This document shows, piece after piece, positions 7,774-15,268 of a stretch of DNA of 33,393 bases. Position 1 is the first letter of the stretch, and each line of letters begins with the position of its first letter. Origin of the DNA: Myxococcota bacterium. Lineage in GTDB: Bacteria > Myxococcota_A > Polyangia > HGW-17. A program made the translations under genes and the position numbers. The notes under the pieces are model-generated. The model saw only the letters and a list, made by a program, of their open reading frames with translations. It was not told where the DNA came from and made no database searches. The stretch is from contig JAHJMN010000123.1 in the NCBI GenBank assembly GCA_018821305.1, positions 1-33,393 on the forward strand, given 5' to 3'.

Positions 7774-7831
7774 TGGCCTGTTAGGATTTTTAATAAAATC
7801 CTTCGCGAAGCGAATTACAGGACACGAACTA
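7771..7831 (-). repeat. Stop-codon-anchored structured repeat (family B), complete copy downstream of mscS
   Basis: On the minus strand it reads TAGTTCGTGTCCTGTAA, then a TTCGC/GCGAA hairpin, then a GGATTTT/AAAATCC hairpin with loop ATTA, then TAACAGGCCAC closing against GTGTCCTGT. This gives an outer stem with two inner hairpins. It lies 38 bp past the mscS stop codon, separated from it by direct-repeat copy 2. Confidence 0.75.
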
Positions 7832-7868
7832 AGTATATTGATAGTGAAATTTGTTAAGAGAAGAACTA
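7831..7868. repeat. 38-bp direct repeat, copy 2, overlapping the mscS stop codon
   Basis: Second copy of the repeat at 7491-7528. Its last three bases are the TAG stop codon of the mscS-like gene when read on the minus strand. Confidence 0.85.
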
Positions 7869-9029
7869 AGTTGGGGAATCATGGCTCTGGAGAGCTTCGT
7901 CCGGGGCGTTTTTCTTGAGAGTTTTCACATATTCAGTGAATTTAAAGGGTTTCTGAGGAGGCGGGAGTTCATCTACGGGTTTTACTTCAGTCCATGCAGT
8001 ATCCGCAAACCTGATGTTGTGTTCGAAAAAGCGTCTCTGTATTTCTACCCGGATTTCCGAACGAGCTTTGTGCCGCTCGGCGAAAGTATGCACGTGAAAA
8101 TAGGCCCGGAGGACAAAAGCCCCACTGGAATAATCTTCAAATCTCAGATCCATGAGAGTTACACGCTCATTGCCTGTAACTGTTTCACCGATAATTTCAA
8201 ATCCTTTTTGAAGTTCCTGAGGTGACGATGTTATGCTGATTCTGGTATCAAGAAAGAACAAAAACCCAGCGCTTTTCTGAATATTAATCACCGGGTTGGT
8301 TAAAAACCATGAGTTGGGAACGCTTATTATATAGCCAAAATCAGGATGTTGAAGTTTTGTACTTCTGAGGCTTATTTCAAGTACTTCGGCCCAGTAATCC
8401 TGAAACTTGATACGCTCGCCAGCTTTAAAGGGGCGGGATGTGAGGACGATTATTCCTCCGAAAATATTGGCAATAGTATCCTTTGCGGCAAGGGCAACCG
8501 CAAGACCACCGATACCGAAACTGGTCAGAATAGCAGAAACATTGTATCCAGCTTTTGACAGAGCGACGATTGTTGCAATCGTGAATAATATGGACTTCTG
8601 GCTGTTTTTCAGGAGGGGAAGCAGGATATCATCAAGATCCGATTCGGTCTTCATTGCAAGAGGTATCAGATAATGTTCAAGGATTTTGTCTAAAAGGCGA
8701 CTTACAAGCCAGGCTGTATTGAATATTATAATTATTGAGATAAGAAAGTTGAGTTTTGATGCGGTTGAACCGGAAAAGACCAAGAAATAATTAATAATTT
8801 TACGGAAAGCAAAAAGATTGGCATAAATGATAACAGGATACTGACAGGCTTTTACAATGTGATCATCCAGGTCGGTTTTAGTGTTTTTTGTGATGCGGTG
8901 AATAATGTTCTGGACAATCCAGTAAAATAGAAAGCTTGCTCCAAGCACAAGAAACAGTGAAAACAAAGTCCATCCCCAGTTTTTCACTGTGTTATCCAGT
9001 ATTTTAAAACTGAAAATTGCATCAAACAT
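7866..9029 (-). CDS. MscS family small-conductance mechanosensitive channel
   Basis: An inner-membrane channel expected to open under membrane tension and release solutes on osmotic downshock. Several N-terminal hydrophobic helices lead into the signature pore helix and beta domain: GIGGLAVALAAKDTIANIFGG, then RPFKAGERI and VLEISLRSTKLQ, and a C-terminal cytoplasmic domain. The ORF opens at 9044, but the better start is the ATG at 9029 (protein beginning MFDAIFSFK, 387 residues), because GAGGAG lies 7 bases before it. It overlaps the hflX stop as ATGTTTGA, so the two are translationally coupled. Its TAG stop is part of a 38-bp direct repeat. The family call is secure; the gating behaviour is inferred. 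Confidence 0.9.
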   Translation of the reverse strand: MFDAIFSFKILDNTVKNWGWTLFSLFLVLGASFLFYWIVQNIIHRITKNTKTDLDDHIVKACQYPVIIYANLFAFRKIINYFLVFSGSTASKLNFLISIIIIFNTAWLVSRLLDKILEHYLIPLAMKTESDLDDILLPLLKNSQKSILFTIATIVALSKAGYNVSAILTSFGIGGLAVALAAKDTIANIFGGIIVLTSRPFKAGERIKFQDYWAEVLEISLRSTKLQHPDFGYIISVPNSWFLTNPVINIQKSAGFLFFLDTRISITSSPQELQKGFEIIGETVTGNERVTLMDLRFEDYSSGAFVLRAYFHVHTFAERHKARSEIRVEIQRRFFEHNIRFADTAWTEVKPVDELPPPQKPFKFTEYVKTLKKNAPDEALQSHDSPT

Positions 9030-10674
9030 CTGTAATCTCCTCATAACTTTCAGCAGATTCAGTTGCAGATTTGGGTATTACTGATTTTACCTGGAAAAAA
9101 TCTGCAATAAACCGGATGAGGGGCTCCATTGTCCGTCTTTCTTTTGCACTTATGAAAAAATAATCCGGTGATGGAGGGGGAATTGCTGAAACGGCATCAA
9201 TTTTATTAAAAACAGTTATTGAAGGTTTACCTGAAAGATTCATTTCTTCAAGTATTGCTGCTACTTCACGGAGTTTAAAGTCATGCTCAGGGTCTGATAA
9301 ATCCACAAGGTGAATGAGCAGGGATGAATTATGAATTTCTTCGAGGGTTGCCCGGAAAGCCTTGCGTAACTCAAGAGGAAGATCTTCAATAAAACCAACC
9401 GTATCGGTAAAGATAAGCTCCAGATTCTCGGGAAAACGGACCCGTCGTGTGCGGGGATCTAAAGTGGCAAAAAGGCGGTCTTCAACAAGAACATCAGCTC
9501 CAGTAATGGTTTTAAGGAGGGTTGACTTTCCGGCGTTGGTATAACCCACGATAGCTACAACGGGGATTCCGCTGTCTGTGCGCTTCAATCGCCGGAGGGA
9601 ACGCTGGGCAGAAATGGTTTCAATCTGTTTTTCAAGGCGATCAATGCGTTCTTTTGCACGGCGGCGATCGATTTCAAGTTTGGTTTCTCCAGGCCCGCGT
9701 CCTCCGATTCCGCCACCCATAAGGCGACTGAGCATGGTATTTTTCCCCACGAGGCGCGGCAGGGTATACTTCAACTGAGCAAGCTCCACCTGAAGTTTTC
9801 CTTCACGACTTCGAGCACGGGTGGCGAATATATCGAGGATTAGAAGTGTTCGATCAATAATTTTAAGATCAGTGATTTCGGAAATATTTTTCGCTTGAAC
9901 CGGTGTCAATTCCGGATCGAAAACCAGCATATCAACGTCGAGGCGTCGGGCCTGAGTGAATATTTCCTGAAGTTTTCCGCTACCAATGAGGGTTTGGGGG
10001 TCAGATTTGGGTCTGATTTGAACAAACACTTCTTCAATGAGGAGGCCTGCGGTGGATGCAAGATCTTTCAATTCCGATGCGCGACGATCCGCTCGATCTC
10101 TTGTTTTTGAAACAACTATGCAGATTGCCTGGTTTTTTCCATAAATGCGGCGGACTTTTTCGGATGACCCGAGTCTCGTTTCGAGGGACTCAATTAGAGC
10201 AGGAAAATCAAGAGTAAATCCGTGGAGATTTGTGATCTCACTTATTTTCGCCCGTTCATATGTATCAATTACAGCATACTGAAGGCGAACGGGAGCATGT
10301 TTGTGCTCACGGGCAAAAACCACAGCACTGTCAAAACGATTTATGAGGAGATTTGTAATATCATCATCCCGCAGGAAATCGCATGAGGGATGTGCGTGGA
10401 CAAGTCGAAGTCCGGATAGACGACCTCGCTCGGCCCAGTCTATTTCGGGAATATCGAGTTTGAGGTTTGTTCCAACAATTGTTTGGACCACACGTCCCTT
10501 GCGATCCAGTAGTATGCCGATTTCACGACCTGTGTCTTCGGCGGCGGTTAATATGGCCTGAGCTAAAGCGACAGTAAACATTTCAAAAGGAGGTAGTCTT
10601 CTTCGAGATAGATTTTCTATTGCTTTGAGTTGGCTTGGTTTAAGTCCTGAAGTATTGCCTGTAATTTGTGTCAT
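9022..10674 (-). CDS. hflX: Ribosome-associated GTPase HflX, long form
   Basis: HflX is a translational GTPase that binds 50S subunits and splits stalled or hibernating 70S ribosomes. The G motifs are complete: G1 GYTNAGKST (377-385), the G2 threonine near 404, G3 DTVGF (424-428) and G4 NKID (490-493). The HflX-specific segment LMGGGIGGRGPGETKLE (318-334) is present. At 550 residues it is about 120 longer than the E. coli protein because of an N-terminal extension (about 1-170) starting GLKPSQLKAIENL and containing HAHPSCDFLRDDD (93-105). Such an extension is known in long HflX proteins of Deltaproteobacteria and Clostridia. The ribosome site is weak. It is coupled to the downstream channel gene. 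Confidence 0.95.
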   Translation of the reverse strand: MTQITGNTSGLKPSQLKAIENLSRRRLPPFEMFTVALAQAILTAAEDTGREIGILLDRKGRVVQTIVGTNLKLDIPEIDWAERGRLSGLRLVHAHPSCDFLRDDDITNLLINRFDSAVVFAREHKHAPVRLQYAVIDTYERAKISEITNLHGFTLDFPALIESLETRLGSSEKVRRIYGKNQAICIVVSKTRDRADRRASELKDLASTAGLLIEEVFVQIRPKSDPQTLIGSGKLQEIFTQARRLDVDMLVFDPELTPVQAKNISEITDLKIIDRTLLILDIFATRARSREGKLQVELAQLKYTLPRLVGKNTMLSRLMGGGIGGRGPGETKLEIDRRRAKERIDRLEKQIETISAQRSLRRLKRTDSGIPVVAIVGYTNAGKSTLLKTITGADVLVEDRLFATLDPRTRRVRFPENLELIFTDTVGFIEDLPLELRKAFRATLEEIHNSSLLIHLVDLSDPEHDFKLREVAAILEEMNLSGKPSITVFNKIDAVSAIPPPSPDYFFISAKERRTMEPLIRFIADFFQVKSVIPKSATESAESYEEITDV

Positions 10675-10823
10675 ATATTAATGAAATTCCAGTGATAGTA
10701 GTGTAGTACTGAAAAACTCCAGTAGCCTTTCAAGTAAAAAGAAAAAGTAAAAGAGGAGAATTAGTAATATTGCGGGAAATAATTACGTCAAGCTGATACT
10801 TGCGGAAATCAGATTAAAAGTAG

Positions 10824-10871
10824 AGAAATTTTAAAACTTCTTGAAAAGATCGTATGCCAGGACAGTAACTA
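10824..10871 (-). repeat. Stop-codon-anchored repeat (family B) at the 3' end of the chemotaxis operon
   Basis: On the minus strand the cheX stop codon TAG is followed directly by TTACTGTCCTG, then CATACGATCTTTTCAAG and a GAAGTTTTAAAATTTC hairpin. ATACGATCTTTTCAAG is also found, in the same orientation, at the right edge of the window. A closing arm complementary to the TGTCCTG word is not evident. The rest of the 10675-10868 gap has no gene. Confidence 0.6.
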
Positions 10872-11333
10872 TTTATCGCTGCACATCTCGATTCGAAGGG
10901 CGATTGTTCCTGAATCACAAGCTACGGCATACTCACCGGATTCAGCTCCGTGGAATACATTGATCCTGTGCCCTTTACCGTGAATAATTGATGGAATACT
11001 TATATCCAGACTTTCCAGTTCCCGGGAGAAATCAACTTTCAACTGACCGCAGACAATATTTGTCATTTCTCCGACGCCGTCAAACATGGTTTCATCATCG
11101 ACTTCATCAGCTTCCATGCCAAGCATCATACTTACTAATGCAACAGCTGTATCCCTTGCAAATCGAAGGCTTACAAGTCCTGAAACCGTCGAACTGCGGA
11201 AACTGACAATGCCGGAAACATAGATTTCCTCCGGGGGAAGGGCAGTCTCTGATATACTGCCTTCCATTCCCATCATCATGGAAAGCATGTCAATTGTTCC
11301 TCTTAAAGAAGTGTCACGAAATTGGTCGAGCAT
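10869..11333 (-). CDS. cheX: CheX-like CheY-P phosphatase
   Basis: A 154-residue protein of the CheC/CheX/FliY family, which dephosphorylates CheY-P and resets the chemosensory signal. The conserved helix reads DGVGEMTNIVCGQLK, with the E-x-x-N pair that acts in CheX. The single such motif and the length fit CheX better than two-motif CheC. The ORF could open at a TTG at 11339, but GAGG stands 7 bases before the ATG at 11333, so the start is taken there (MLDQFRDTS). It is the last gene of the operon, 9 bases past the HDOD gene stop. Its stop codon begins a family B repeat. Confidence 0.8.
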   Translation of the reverse strand: MLDQFRDTSLRGTIDMLSMMMGMEGSISETALPPEEIYVSGIVSFRSSTVSGLVSLRFARDTAVALVSMMLGMEADEVDDETMFDGVGEMTNIVCGQLKVDFSRELESLDISIPSIIHGKGHRINVFHGAESGEYAVACDSGTIALRIEMCSDK

Positions 11334-11342
11334 ATTCAAACC

Positions 11343-12209
11343 TCATTGTTTTATAAGAGAAGAAAAATATTCACTTTTTTCGCCGTCCTGAGCTACAAGT
11401 TCAAGGATTTTCGGCACATCATCTTCCGTAAGACCAAAAGTGTCCCAAGCCCCGGCATCAAATTCCTGAGGCATATTGTTTATCCGGGAGTAACCCCTTG
11501 AATTACAGATAAAATCTGCAAGGTGAACTGCCTTTACAACGGTCTCATAGAGTTCAGGGGTTTCCCATGGTTCATGGTGATATCGCTGAACCATTCGGTA
11601 CACTTCCGGTAGTTTCCACCTTCGTGACAGAAAATCGCCAATCTCTGCATGGCTTATGCCCCAGTTTTCAACTTCGAGATTGAAAAGTGTCGTTTCTGTT
11701 TCCGATGTGATTTTCAGCAGTTCTTCAAAATCCGGTGTAAATACCTGCATGAAAACAAGGGAGCCGAGATCGTGAAGAAGTCCGGCACTGTATGCAACGA
11801 TTTTTTCGGATTTTGTCACCGGTTTTTTTGAGAGGTTCAATATGGCTCTGGCTGTGTATCCGCAGGCCATGGAATGCATCCAGAACCTTGCGAGCCTATC
11901 CGAATCAATTTCGGTAAATGAACCTGCCAGAACACTGGCCAGCAGGAGATTCCGCAGTTCGTTAAGACCCAGGCGGACACAGGCGGCAACTAAATCGGTT
12001 ATTTCCGATGTTCCCCGGAAGAAAGGACTGTTCGCAATGGAAACTATCTTTGCTCCTAAAGCCGCATCTGATGAAATTACCTGAGCAATTTCTTCGATAG
12101 ATGCATCGTCTTTCTCAACCATTCCAAGGGCATCATTCAGAAGCCTTGGAGATGAAGGGAGGTTTTCTACCCGGGCAAGTTTCAGAAGTATGTCTTTTCT
12201 GTTAATCAT
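11343..12209 (-). CDS. HDOD domain protein of the chemosensory operon
   Basis: A 288-residue cytoplasmic protein made almost entirely of one HDOD domain (PF08668 type), a relative of HD phosphohydrolases that usually lacks full metal-site chemistry and acts as a signalling scaffold. The start matches the family pattern (LPSSPRLLNDALGMVEKDD, then EEIAQVISSDAALGAKIV). The HD-like pair is in AYSAGLLHDLGSLVF (residues 139-153), so more of the motif is kept than in many HDOD proteins. It lies 2 bases after cheY and just before cheX, clearly inside the operon. HDOD proteins near chemosensory genes often serve as outputs of CheY-type regulators; that role here is inferred. Confidence 0.88.
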   Translation of the reverse strand: MINRKDILLKLARVENLPSSPRLLNDALGMVEKDDASIEEIAQVISSDAALGAKIVSIANSPFFRGTSEITDLVAACVRLGLNELRNLLLASVLAGSFTEIDSDRLARFWMHSMACGYTARAILNLSKKPVTKSEKIVAYSAGLLHDLGSLVFMQVFTPDFEELLKITSETETTLFNLEVENWGISHAEIGDFLSRRWKLPEVYRMVQRYHHEPWETPELYETVVKAVHLADFICNSRGYSRINNMPQEFDAGAWDTFGLTEDDVPKILELVAQDGEKSEYFSSLIKQ

Positions 12210-12211
12210 GT

Positions 12212-12586
12212 CTAAATTCCCATTCCAAGGGTTTCCATAATTTTAACAGCCAGATCCTGCTGATTGAACGGTTTGGTCAGGTATCCGTCAGCTCCGGCTT
12301 TTAAAGCCTTGATTACGTTGCTTTGTTCGCCCTCTGTTGTAACCATCATTACAGGAATATGAGAAAGTGCCGGATCTTCTTTTATTGCTAGAAGTGTTTC
12401 ATATCCGTTCATTACCGGCATATTCCAATCCATGAGTATGATGGAAAACTCATCGGGCTGCTTTTTCAGGAGATCAATTGCGTCCTGACCATTGTGTACT
12501 TTTTCTACATCCATACCCAGCATTTCCACTGTGTTGGAAATAATTCTAACCATAACTTTCGAATCATCAACAATTAACGCTTTCAA
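12212..12586 (-). CDS. cheY: Single-domain response regulator CheY
   Basis: A 124-residue receiver domain with all catalytic residues: the acidic pair Asp7-Asp8 (VDDS), phospho-acceptor Asp53 (ILMDWNMP), the Thr83-Thr84 region and Lys105 followed by Pro (LTKPF). It should accept phosphate from the CheA of the same operon. The start is TTG: the strong ribosome site AAGGAGG lies 4 bases upstream, and no ATG fits. The TTG overlaps the cheR stop as TTGA, so translation is coupled. The partner may be a flagellar motor or another output, since no motility gene is in view. Confidence 0.93.
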   Translation of the reverse strand: MKALIVDDSKVMVRIISNTVEMLGMDVEKVHNGQDAIDLLKKQPDEFSIILMDWNMPVMNGYETLLAIKEDPALSHIPVMMVTTEGEQSNVIKALKAGADGYLTKPFNQQDLAVKIMETLGMGI

Positions 12587-13437
12587 GGGGCCTCCTTCAG
12601 GTATACCGTAGTACGGTTATGCATAGAAGGTTTAAAACCGGGGATTTCCGGCAGCAGTGTCTCACTTGAGCCAAGCATTAGCATTCCGCCGGTATTGAGA
12701 CTCTTATTAATTTTCGAAAACAGTTCGATTTTAAACTCTTTTGAAAAATAAATTGCTACATTTCGCAAAAGAACAAAATCAAAGGTACCAAGCTCAAAGA
12801 AGGGATCCAGAAGGTTGAATCTTTTAAATTTAATGATCTTCTTTAATTCAGGGTTAATTTCAGTAAATCGCTCATTATCCTTGAAGTACCTTGTTCGATA
12901 TTCCAACCACTCGTCCACAAAACCACGCTTCATGGAAATATTGTCATATCGCCCACTCATTGCCAGAAACAGTGCGCTGGGACTGATATCCGTAGCAATT
13001 ATTTCAAATCTTTCCGGTGCAGCTTTCAGGATTCCTCTACGATGCTGCTCTTTAATAAGCATTGAAATGGTGTAGGGTTCCTGTCCGGTACTGCAGGCTG
13101 CACTCCATATACGGATTTTTCTGGTTTGAGGTACTTCGGTAACCATCCGCGGGAGAATAATATCCCGGAAGACTATCCAGGGGTGAGAATCCCGGAACCA
13201 CAGAGTTTCATTCGTGGTCATGGCATCAACGATTTTCGTAACAAGTTCTTTGGGTGGCGCAAACTTTAACTTATTAACCAATTCCGTGAAACTGGTCATT
13301 TTAAGATCAAAAAGTATTCTCGATAGCCTTGTTTCAATCAGATACTTTTTGTTCTCACCAACCTGGATGCCGCATTCCTTTTCGATGAAATACTGTAACT
13401 CCTTAAATTCATTCAATGAAACAGTAATAATTGTCAT
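12583..13437 (-). CDS. cheR: CheR receptor methyltransferase
   Basis: Uses S-adenosylmethionine to methylate glutamates on chemoreceptors, giving adaptation together with CheB. The 284-residue length is typical. The N-terminal helical domain ends with the family motif MTTNETLWFRD (73-83). The SAM-binding loop is IWSAACSTGQEPYTIS (110-125), followed by IIATDIS and the segment FDFVLLRNVAIYF. There is no TPR extension. It overlaps cheB by 4 bases (ATGA) and cheY by 4 bases. No receptor substrate is encoded in the window. Confidence 0.95.
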   Translation of the reverse strand: MTIITVSLNEFKELQYFIEKECGIQVGENKKYLIETRLSRILFDLKMTSFTELVNKLKFAPPKELVTKIVDAMTTNETLWFRDSHPWIVFRDIILPRMVTEVPQTRKIRIWSAACSTGQEPYTISMLIKEQHRRGILKAAPERFEIIATDISPSALFLAMSGRYDNISMKRGFVDEWLEYRTRYFKDNERFTEINPELKKIIKFKRFNLLDPFFELGTFDFVLLRNVAIYFSKEFKIELFSKINKSLNTGGMLMLGSSETLLPEIPGFKPSMHNRTTVYLKEAP

Positions 13438-14528
13438 TGTTTTATACCAAGTTTCCTTGTTAATGCATCTGCAATGAGTTCCATACTTATTATTTCGTCA
13501 GCTCCCCCTCGATCAATTAGAACTTTCGGCATGCCAAACACAGTACAGGATTTTTCATCCTGAGCTATATTCCAGGAAATGCCGGAATTTTTAAGATTTA
13601 TTGCCTCGGCGACGCCGTCCTCACCCATTCCAGTCATTATGACAACAATAACACTGGATTTGGCCATGCGATCAAGGGATTTGAGCATGAAGTCAACGGA
13701 GGGCCTGCAGGAATTGACGGGGTCCGACATTACCGTACGCAGGACCATGTGATCGCCGATAAATAAAATTTTCGAATGTATTCCACCGGGAACTATGTAG
13801 CAATATCCTGGGAGAATATGTTCGCCGTTTTTTCCTTCCCTGACGTTGATGGCGCATTTTCGGTCCAGTCCCCGGGCCATCTGGTCTGTAAAACCATGCG
13901 GTATGTGCTGGACAATAATCACCGGGACATTCATATCCGCGGGAAGTTTGGGCAGAACTTGATTCAGGGCCGCCGGTCCTCCTGTAGAAATGCCTATCAC
14001 TACAAGTTTAAAAGGCGTATTTTTCAGTATTGGCAGTACTGAGACAGGAACCGTCAAAGCTCGAAATTTCCCTGTTCTTCGGTTTCGGTAGTTTTCTCGA
14101 AGAATAGAAGCTTTGGATTCTCCAGCGGTATGTCTCATCCTCGTGAGTCCTAAAAGCGGTCTGATCACTCGTCTTAAAATTGTTCCCCATGAAGAGCTAT
14201 CTGAGGGAAGTTGTGCACAGTCCATGGCCCCTGCGGCGAGCATTTTTTCAAGAAAATCCGTAAAGTCATCCCTCAGGTCCGTAAAAATAAATACTTCATA
14301 CCAGGGATATACAGCATGGGTTTCTCTTACAATATTAACCGCACTGCGCAAATCTGAGGATTTGTCGGTTATAAGAAGAGCAGGGGAGTCAGCAGTGAGA
14401 TCTTTTTCCAGAAAACTTCTGTACAGGGTAATTATCTGTACTTCACTGTCCAGTTCCTGGATCACTTCAGTGATCTTTTTCTCAAGAAACGGACTTTCCA
14501 TTAAAAGGACTACTCTCAGCACTGCCAT
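13434..14528 (-). CDS. cheB: CheB methylesterase with degenerate receiver domain
   Basis: Removes methyl groups from, or deamidates, chemoreceptor side chains. The C-terminal catalytic domain (about 172-362) is intact: Ser181 in GISTGGPAAL, His208 in VQHIPHGFT and Asp304 in MTGMGEDGV. The N-terminal part (about 1-128) keeps the length and pattern of a receiver but has lost key residues. The usual Asp-Asp pair is Met10-Glu11 (LLMESPF), and the Lys-Pro site reads LPSD around 108-110. Asp55 (LLITDKS) may stand at the phospho-acceptor position. Phosphorylation control is therefore doubtful. The gene starts 2 bases after cheW and overlaps cheR by 4. Confidence 0.93.
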   Translation of the reverse strand: MAVLRVVLLMESPFLEKKITEVIQELDSEVQIITLYRSFLEKDLTADSPALLITDKSSDLRSAVNIVRETHAVYPWYEVFIFTDLRDDFTDFLEKMLAAGAMDCAQLPSDSSSWGTILRRVIRPLLGLTRMRHTAGESKASILRENYRNRRTGKFRALTVPVSVLPILKNTPFKLVVIGISTGGPAALNQVLPKLPADMNVPVIIVQHIPHGFTDQMARGLDRKCAINVREGKNGEHILPGYCYIVPGGIHSKILFIGDHMVLRTVMSDPVNSCRPSVDFMLKSLDRMAKSSVIVVIMTGMGEDGVAEAINLKNSGISWNIAQDEKSCTVFGMPKVLIDRGGADEIISMELIADALTRKLGIKQ

Positions 14529-14530
14529 CT

Positions 14531-15022
14531 TTATTGACCAAAACTTTCAAGGAGTTCTTTAAGATCTAAAAGCATGAGAAGTTCTTTTTCCAGTCTCACA
14601 ACTCCGTAAATAAGGCGCTCGTTCACTTTTTCACTTTGAGCTGGAGAATCCATTATTTTTTCAATATCAACGGGAATGACATCTTCAAGTTTATCGACGG
14701 TTATTCCGAGACTGTCTTTGCCAATATTTACAATAGGGAAATCAGTTGTCGAAATTGACCCCGTTTTGTTTAATTCGTAATCATTTTTTAAGATAATACA
14801 GAAGGATTCACCCCCTGTCGGTTGTGAATTTACTTCCATGAGCCATGCAAGGTCGATTACTGTAACTATCTGTCCACGTAAATTTATTAACCCTGATACA
14901 TACTCCGGGGTCAATGGAACATGCGTTGGCAATACATTTCTAATGTTTTCTCGAATCTGAAGTATATTTATTCCCCACAGCAGGTCTCTAACCCGGAAGG
15001 TTGCAATTTCAACTGTTGGCAT
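14531..15022 (-). CDS. cheW: CheW coupling protein
   Basis: The adaptor that links chemoreceptors to CheA. Conserved CheW features are LLWGINILQIREN, the block PEYVSGLINLRGQIVTVIDL and the C-terminal LLMLLDLKELL. A longer ORF opens at 15052, but AAAGGAG stands 6 bases before the ATG at 15022, so the protein is 163 residues starting MPTVEIATF. A 246-bp gap holding two family B repeats separates it from cheA, and a promoter-like sequence lies in the gap. The downstream genes may therefore be transcribed partly independently of cheA. Confidence 0.93.
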   Translation of the reverse strand: MPTVEIATFRVRDLLWGINILQIRENIRNVLPTHVPLTPEYVSGLINLRGQIVTVIDLAWLMEVNSQPTGGESFCIILKNDYELNKTGSISTTDFPIVNIGKDSLGITVDKLEDVIPVDIEKIMDSPAQSEKVNERLIYGVVRLEKELLMLLDLKELLESFGQ

Positions 15023-15065
15023 TTCAGCTCCTTTCAGAGGTCCAGCCGTCACATTTCATTTCGAA

Positions 15066-15095
15066 ATCATAGGCAGGACTTAATTTTCTGCACAA
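15066..15095 (-). promoter_or_regulatory. Possible internal promoter upstream of cheW
   Basis: On the minus strand, TTGTGC (15095-15090), an 18-base spacer and TATGAT (15071-15066), 44 bases before the cheW start. Weak -35, good -10; assigned by eye. Confidence 0.35.
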
Positions 15096-15122
15096 AAACT
15101 CAAAATATGAGATCGTTAAATC

Positions 15123-15183
15123 GTTCGTGTCCTGTAATTCGCTTCGCGAAGAAATTTATTAAAATTTCTAACAGGCCACTACT
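15123..15183 (+). repeat. Structured repeat (family B), complete copy inside the che operon
   Basis: On the plus strand: GTTCGTGTCCTGTAA, a TTCGC/GCGAA hairpin, a GAAATTT/AAATTTC hairpin with loop ATTA, then TAACAGGCCACTACTAG. It has the same architecture as 7771-7831. Two base pairs of the second hairpin stem are changed on both sides, keeping the pairing. It points away from the neighbouring family B copy and follows no plus-strand gene. Confidence 0.75.
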
Positions 15184-15203
15184 AGTAAATTCAACACCTT
15201 GCG

Positions 15204-15268
15204 GTTACTGTCCTGAGAAAAAAATCGGCGAAAAATTTGATTTCCGGTATTACAGGACAGTAACTAAA
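15204..15268 (-). repeat. Structured repeat (family B) just past the cheA stop codon
   Basis: On the minus strand the cheA TGA is followed by TT and then TAGTTACTGTCCTG. The arm GTTACTGTCCTG is matched perfectly over 12 bp by CAGGACAGTAAC at the other end (plus-strand arms 15204-15215 and 15253-15264, 37-base loop). The loop is AT-rich with no clear second-level hairpin. It could act as a 3' barrier or attenuator between cheA and cheW. Confidence 0.75.

Noticed and set aside
7491-7868. Simple target-site duplication around a single insertion
   Set aside because: The 38-bp direct repeats are much longer than transposon duplications, and two different elements lie between them.
14113-14562. 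149-codon plus-strand ORF over cheB
   Set aside because: Antisense to cheB, where catalytic motifs fix the true frame.
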